Part shown: positions 33,578 to 37,271 of the stretch, in pieces
Numbering within the stretch: the first letter of the stretch is position 1
Layout of the letters: every line of letters begins with the position of its first letter
Assembly: GCA_041748615.1 (NCBI GenBank)
Contig: JBGTCY010000141.1
Span: 1-37,271, forward strand
Length of the DNA stretch: 37,271 nt
From: JBGTCY01 sp041748615
GTDB lineage: Bacteria > Bacteroidota > Bacteroidia > Chitinophagales > CAIOSU01
Reading direction: 5' to 3'
Notes under the pieces: model-generated
What the model saw: the letters and a program-made list of their open reading frames with translations, nothing else
Told to the model about the DNA's origin: nothing
The model's database searches: none
Translations under genes and position numbers: made by a program

Positions 33578-34448
33578 AAGTTGCGAATCCCAGCATCAGG
33601 ATGGATATCACGGCAGCGAGGATGCCCGCGATGCCGAACTTGTTGAGGCGTTCTTTGAAAAACATTGCCGCTATCAAAGTGGAAACCAAGATGATTCCGA
33701 TATTATTCAGGGGCCACAATGCCGAACTTTCAATGCCGGATTTTTCCAATGCCAGAATCATAAAATAAGCGGAACCAAAATTCGGGATGCCGAGCAAAGC
33801 GCCTGCAACCCAAGCGCCTGTGTTCATCCGCATTTTTTTTTGATTGACATTGTAAAGTAAAATTGCCAGGCCAATGATTCCGGAAGTGAAAAATAATGTC
33901 ATTAAAAAAATACTGTAATCTTCATCCGCTAAATATCCTGCCTGGATATAATTGAAAAAAGCATCGGAAATTCCGCTGCCGACAAACACGATTCCAGGAA
34001 GGAGAACTGCCGATTTTTTTTTTGCTAAATCAGATTCCTTCCCGTCATAGGAAGTGAGCACAATCGCGGCTGTGGCGGTAAAAATACCTGCCAGTTTCAT
34101 TGCAGTAACCTGGTCATTGTATAAGTAAAAAGCGGCAGCCACCGGAATCACAACGGACAATTTGAAAGCTACGGCAGTCACCGCCACACCGTTGAGTTGC
34201 GTGGAAACGGCAACCATATAAAATACGGTAATGAAGAGCGTTCCAAGCATAATGCTCATCGGGAACCATTCTTTCGCCATGATTTCAGAAATTGAAATAC
34301 TGACCGGTGAAGTGAGGACACCCAGCACGCAACACATCCCGTAATTCACGACAATCACCGGCAGCTTGTCAATATTTTTCCCCTGGATGATTTTAAAGAC
34401 AAGGAGCAGGCAGGTGGAACAAAAAATTGCGAGAAGGAGGTAAATCAT
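33570..34448 (-). CDS. EamA/DMT-family transporter
   Basis: The 292-residue protein has ten hydrophobic helices arranged as two five-helix EamA repeats with a short charged loop between them (about 130-145, 'SYDGKESDLAKKKSA'). The second repeat ends with the typical 'LWPLNNIGIILVSTLIAAMFFKERLNKFGIAGILAAVISI' region (first 20 residues show the pattern). Such drug/metabolite transporters export amino acids, nucleotides, sugars or vitamins; substrate unknown. It starts 4 bases inside ribD (ATGA overlap), and a link to riboflavin transport is an unproven possibility. Confidence 0.86.
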   Translation of the reverse strand: MIYLLLAIFCSTCLLLVFKIIQGKNIDKLPVIVVNYGMCCVLGVLTSPVSISISEIMAKEWFPMSIMLGTLFITVFYMVAVSTQLNGVAVTAVAFKLSVVIPVAAAFYLYNDQVTAMKLAGIFTATAAIVLTSYDGKESDLAKKKSAVLLPGIVFVGSGISDAFFNYIQAGYLADEDYSIFLMTLFFTSGIIGLAILLYNVNQKKMRMNTGAWVAGALLGIPNFGSAYFMILALEKSGIESSALWPLNNIGIILVSTLIAAMFFKERLNKFGIAGILAAVISILMLGFATYG

Positions 34449-35500
34449 TTTTGATTGATTAAAATCGTCAGGGTATCTGTTCCCACTTTTTCTTTAGCAA
34501 GTATCTCGCCTTTGAGAGCGGGAGCGGGCAATCCCTTTCCCCAGTGAGTTTCAGCAGTGAAAATCCGGGCTTCGTCCCACAAATCGCGCGTGATAAAACT
34601 TTGAAGCGTTTGAAAGCCGCCTTCGATGATGACCGAAAGGATATTCATTTCAATCAAAACACGGAGAATATTTTCCGCCAACCGCTCATCAAAAGGGATT
34701 TGCCTGTAACGGAGATGATTCTCCTCCCCTGATTTTTGTTCATTGAAAATCAAAACAGACGTGTCATCCTTGAATACTTTCAAATCAGCCGGCAGCCTTA
34801 ATGTTTTATCAATCACAACTCTCCACGGTTGTTTTCCATGATTGAGCCAGAAACGATTGGTCAGTTGGGGATTGTCCACCGCGATGGTATTCGTTCCTGC
34901 AAGCACCGCCATTTCTTCGCTGCGCCAGCGATGTACCAAACGCTTACTTTGCTCACTGGTCAGCCAGTGCTGGCTTTGATTGTCTTTTGTAAAAAATCCG
35001 TCCGCGCTTTGTGCCCATTTGAGAATAATGTATGGTCTTGTTTTCTGATGAAAAGTAATAAACCTGCGATTGAGCCACGCTCCTTTATTTTCCAAAATAC
35101 CCTGCCGGATTTCACATCCCGCGTTTTCTAATTGCTTGAGTCCTTTTCCTGCCACTAAGGGATTCGGGTCAAGCGTAGAGGTAACAATTTTTTTGATGCC
35201 GGTTTGCAGGATTAAATCGGTGCAGGGGGGAGTTTTGCCATGATAACAGCAAGGCTCCAGACTTACATAGATTGTCGCGTCTTTCAGATGCTGCCTGTAT
35301 TCGGATTTCACCGACCGTATCGCATTCACTTCCGCGTGCGGACCACCGAAATATTCGTGAAATCCTTCACCGATGATTTTATTTTCAGATACAATCACTG
35401 CGCCTACCATCGGGTTGGGCGCGGTGTTTCCCATCCCGTTCAATGCGAGGTCGAAACAGCGTTGCATGAAAAGTTCATCGGAAGGGAAAATGAGAGACAT
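34445..35500 (-). CDS. ribD: Bifunctional riboflavin deaminase/reductase
   Basis: RibD performs the second and third steps of riboflavin synthesis: deamination of the pyrimidine and NADPH-dependent reduction of the ribosyl chain. The N-terminal deaminase domain (1-145) has the catalytic HAE (His55, Glu57) and zinc cysteines Cys84 and Cys93 in PCCYHGKTPPC. The C-terminal reductase domain (about 150-351) starts RPYIILKWAQSADGF and contains 'IIEGGFQTLQSF' for cofactor binding. Full length for the family. It is the first gene of a minus-strand operon with the EamA transporter, yigZ and the peptidase, and is divergent from prmC, 33 bases apart. Confidence 0.95.
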   Translation of the reverse strand: MSLIFPSDELFMQRCFDLALNGMGNTAPNPMVGAVIVSENKIIGEGFHEYFGGPHAEVNAIRSVKSEYRQHLKDATIYVSLEPCCYHGKTPPCTDLILQTGIKKIVTSTLDPNPLVAGKGLKQLENAGCEIRQGILENKGAWLNRRFITFHQKTRPYIILKWAQSADGFFTKDNQSQHWLTSEQSKRLVHRWRSEEMAVLAGTNTIAVDNPQLTNRFWLNHGKQPWRVVIDKTLRLPADLKVFKDDTSVLIFNEQKSGEENHLRYRQIPFDERLAENILRVLIEMNILSVIIEGGFQTLQSFITRDLWDEARIFTAETHWGKGLPAPALKGEILAKEKVGTDTLTILINQK

Positions 35501-35518
35501 TCAGGAAGGTAACTAAGC

Positions 35519-35526
35519 TATTTTTG
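35519..35526 (+). promoter_or_regulatory. Bacteroidota -7 promoter element for prmC
   Basis: TATTTTTG matches TAnnTTTG exactly and ends only 7 bases before the prmC ATG at 35534, predicting a nearly leaderless mRNA. The element sits in the 33-base gap shared with the ribD start. Confidence 0.5.
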
Positions 35527-35533
35527 CAAAGCT

Positions 35534-36412
35534 ATGAATTTGAATGAGTTTATAATATTTGCAAAAAAAAAATTGAGAGATAACTATGATGAACGGGAAT
35601 CTGAAAATGTCATCAGGATTTTAATTGAAGATATCACTGGAATACGCAAGCAGGATTTCAATCAGTTCAAGCATCAAGTTTTATTGCAACAAAAACTTGA
35701 TACTTTGCTTCCTGCTTTAGAGAGACTGGCGCAGGATGAACCATTACAATATGTCATCGGATATGCCGATTTTTTGGATATGCGGTTGAAAGTAAATCGT
35801 CAGACACTCATCCCAAGACCTGAAACAGAGGAACTGGCAGACTTAACCATTCGGACATTAAAACCGATTTCAGAAAAAAAAAATCTTTCGATTCTTGATG
35901 TCGGAACGGGCAGCGGATGTCTGGCAATAGCTCTAAAAAATAACCTTCCGGAATTGGAAGTCACGGCAATGGATGTGAGTGATGAAACGCTGTCAGTTGC
36001 TTCGGAAAATGCACGGACTTATCATTGTAAGATTAATTTTTTGCAAATGGATTTTTTGGATGAAAAGCAATGGGAATTGTTGGGAATGTTTGATGCCATT
36101 TTCAGCAATCCGCCTTATGTTTCAGCCGATGAATTTCCAGAATTAATGAACAGGGTTAAAAATTTTGAACCGCATCAGGCTTTAATTGCCAATCACGATG
36201 ACGCGTTTATTTTTTATAAAAAAATCATGCTCTTTTCAAAAAAGCATTTAACATCGGGAGGACATCTCTTTTTAGAAATCAATACGAGCTATGCTTCAGA
36301 AATTGCTTCATTCTACGAAGTAGATTTTGATGTTTCTGTATTGAAAGATTTGCAGGGAAATGAACGAATGCTGCTCGGAGTTAAAAAAGGAGCATCCTTC
36401 AGCGAAAAATAA
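35534..36412 (+). CDS. prmC: Release factor glutamine methyltransferase
   Basis: PrmC methylates the glutamine of the GGQ motif in peptide release factors. The 292-residue protein has the helical N-terminal domain, PRPETEEL (94-101), the SAM-binding motif LDVGTGSGCLA (about 121-131) and the substrate-binding catalytic NPPY (192-195). It is divergent from ribD, an arrangement I recall from other Bacteroidota. Three bases separate its stop from the downstream phosphoesterase, indicating one transcript. Confidence 0.95.
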   Translation: MNLNEFIIFAKKKLRDNYDERESENVIRILIEDITGIRKQDFNQFKHQVLLQQKLDTLLPALERLAQDEPLQYVIGYADFLDMRLKVNRQTLIPRPETEELADLTIRTLKPISEKKNLSILDVGTGSGCLAIALKNNLPELEVTAMDVSDETLSVASENARTYHCKINFLQMDFLDEKQWELLGMFDAIFSNPPYVSADEFPELMNRVKNFEPHQALIANHDDAFIFYKKIMLFSKKHLTSGGHLFLEINTSYASEIASFYEVDFDVSVLKDLQGNERMLLGVKKGASFSEK

Positions 36413-36415
36413 ATC

Positions 36416-36928
36416 ATGAAAAGAATCGCCCTGCTCTCCGATACTCACGGACATCTTCCTCCCAACATTTTTCCCTACTTCGAAAGTTGTGATGAAATCT
36501 GGCATGGCGGTGACATTGGTTCGATGGAAGTGGCTGACAAGTTATCCGCTATCAAGCCGTTGCGGGCTGTGCATGGCAATATTGATAATGTCAAACTTCA
36601 ATCCCGGTTTCCCGAAGATTTATGGCTCGATGTGGAAGGTATGAAAATTTTCATGACACACATCACCGGCTCACCGGGAAAATTCAACGCGAGAGTGAAA
36701 AAACTGCTTTTGGAAAGAAAACCCAACGTGTTGATTTGCGGCCATTCTCATCTACTGAAAGTGATGCACGACAAGGAATTTAATGTGCTTTACATGAATC
36801 CGGGAGCAGCGGGAAATGAAGGTTTTCATCAAATCAAAACCCTGCTTCGCTTCACCATTGACAAAGGCGTGATGAAAGATTTAGAAGTGGTTGAATTGGG
36901 TAAGAGAGGTTCCACTTTTGTATCTTAG
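36416..36928 (+). CDS. YfcE/MJ0936-family metallophosphoesterase
   Basis: The 170-residue protein has the complete dinuclear-metal phosphoesterase signature: DTHGH (9-13), GGDIG (31-35), HGNID (53-57), a histidine at about 82 (FMTHI) and CGHSH (108-112). These proteins hydrolyse phosphodiesters in vitro; the physiological substrate is unknown. It follows prmC by 3 bases and is probably translated from the same mRNA. The downstream 111 bases to ftcD hold a low-complexity repeat tract. Confidence 0.9.
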   Translation: MKRIALLSDTHGHLPPNIFPYFESCDEIWHGGDIGSMEVADKLSAIKPLRAVHGNIDNVKLQSRFPEDLWLDVEGMKIFMTHITGSPGKFNARVKKLLLERKPNVLICGHSHLLKVMHDKEFNVLYMNPGAAGNEGFHQIKTLLRFTIDKGVMKDLEVVELGKRGSTFVS

Positions 36929-36938
36929 CAATCCATCA

Positions 36939-37029
36939 ATCTCATCTAAATTCTAAATTCTAATATCTGATTGTCTAAAATCTAACATCTCATTGTCAAA
37001 AATCTGAAATCTCAAGTCTAACATCTAAA
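36939..37029. repeat. Degenerate tandem tract of 'ATCTAAAATCTAACATC' words
   Basis: The spacer before ftcD consists of irregular repeats of TCTAAATTC, TCTAATATC, TCTAAAATC and TCTGAAATC with periods near 10-14 bases. The same wording appears briefly at 22519-22552 and 30784-30805. No unique spacers, so not CRISPR. Confidence 0.6.
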
Positions 37030-37039
37030 ACGAAAACCC

Positions 37040-37271
37040 ATGCGCCAACTTATCGAGTGTGTTCCAAATTTCAGCGAAGGCAGCAACATGGAAATCATCA
37101 ACGCCATCACCCGTGAAATAGAAAGTGTTGAAGGAGTGAAACTGCTCAATGTGGATTCCGGAAAAGCAACCAACAGAACGGTTGTTACATTTGTCGGTGA
37201 GCCGGAACCTGTCATTCATGCCGCATTTCTTGGTATCAAAAAAGCGGCTGAATTAATTGACATGCGCAAAC
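37040..37271 (+). CDS. ftcD: Glutamate formimidoyltransferase, N-terminal part (runs off window)
   Basis: The first 77 codons from the ATG at 37040 read MRQLIECVPNFSEGSNMEII and continue with 'LLNVDSGKATNRTVVTFVG' and 'GIKKAAELIDMRK', the signature N-terminal formiminotransferase subdomain. The enzyme transfers the formimino group from formiminoglutamate to tetrahydrofolate in histidine degradation. Whether a cyclodeaminase domain is fused cannot be seen. The 3' end is cut by the window edge. Confidence 0.9.
   Translation, partial: MRQLIECVPNFSEGSNMEIINAITREIESVEGVKLLNVDSGKATNRTVVTFVGEPEPVIHAAFLGIKKAAELIDMRK

Noticed and set aside
33086..33646. 186-codon open frame on the plus strand
   Set aside because: Antisense to yigZ and the end of the EamA gene, both well supported.

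Overview
The window looks like a chromosomal segment of a Bacteroidota bacterium, plausibly a Chitinophagales/Saprospirales-type environmental lineage. The evidence is a carboxypeptidase-D-regulatory/TonB-dependent receptor, a DUF5686 outer-membrane protein, a DUF4920 protein, a metallopeptidase with a C-terminal type IX secretion (T9SS type A) sorting domain, almost no Shine-Dalgarno sequences, and promoter elements matching the Bacteroidota -7 consensus TAnnTTTG in front of several genes. Most genes are housekeeping; no phage, conjugative element, CRISPR array or rRNA operon was seen.

Layout. 1-43: 5' tip of a probable IS1380-type transposase running off the left edge. 215-2181: a secreted TPR-like protein and an AI-2E/PerM-family membrane protein. 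2369-6862: a tightly overlapped carotenoid operon (phytoene synthase crtB, beta-carotene hydroxylase crtZ, fused heterodimer-type lycopene cyclase) ending in a TonB-dependent receptor; no phytoene desaturase crtI is in the window. 6867-10898 (minus): trmD, folE, purL. 11079-17139 (minus): MFS transporter, miaA, a pRiA4b ORF-3-like protein, CCA-adding enzyme, dapD, separated by spacers full of different dispersed repeats. 17173-21131 (plus): a MORN-repeat lipoprotein, a large secreted protein with a glycosidase-like N-terminal domain, and an MBL-fold hydrolase. 21265-21484: a broken tRNA-Met copy followed 95 bp later by an intact tRNA-Met(CAT) with its terminator. 21504-24987: SDR oxidoreductase, thioredoxin-like protein, geranylgeranyl-reductase-family flavoprotein, DUF4920 protein.

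24994-27215: a sphingosine-1-phosphate-lyase-like PLP enzyme divergent from a small fatty-acid/sterol hydroxylase, suggesting sphingolipid or hydroxylated-lipid metabolism. 27395-30761: DUF5686 protein and a tandem universal stress protein. 30853-35500 (minus): ribD, an EamA transporter, a YigZ/IMPACT protein and a T9SS metallopeptidase, all chained by short overlaps. 35534-37271 (plus): prmC, a YfcE-like phosphoesterase and the start of glutamate formimidoyltransferase.

I did not find a clear-cut new defence or mobile system. The most unusual items are the tandem half-destroyed tRNA-Met, two copies of an AT-rich imperfect inverted-repeat element, several further families of intergenic repeats, a G-quadruplex-capable octamer tandem, the unassigned secreted glycosidase-like protein, and the lipid-enzyme pair.
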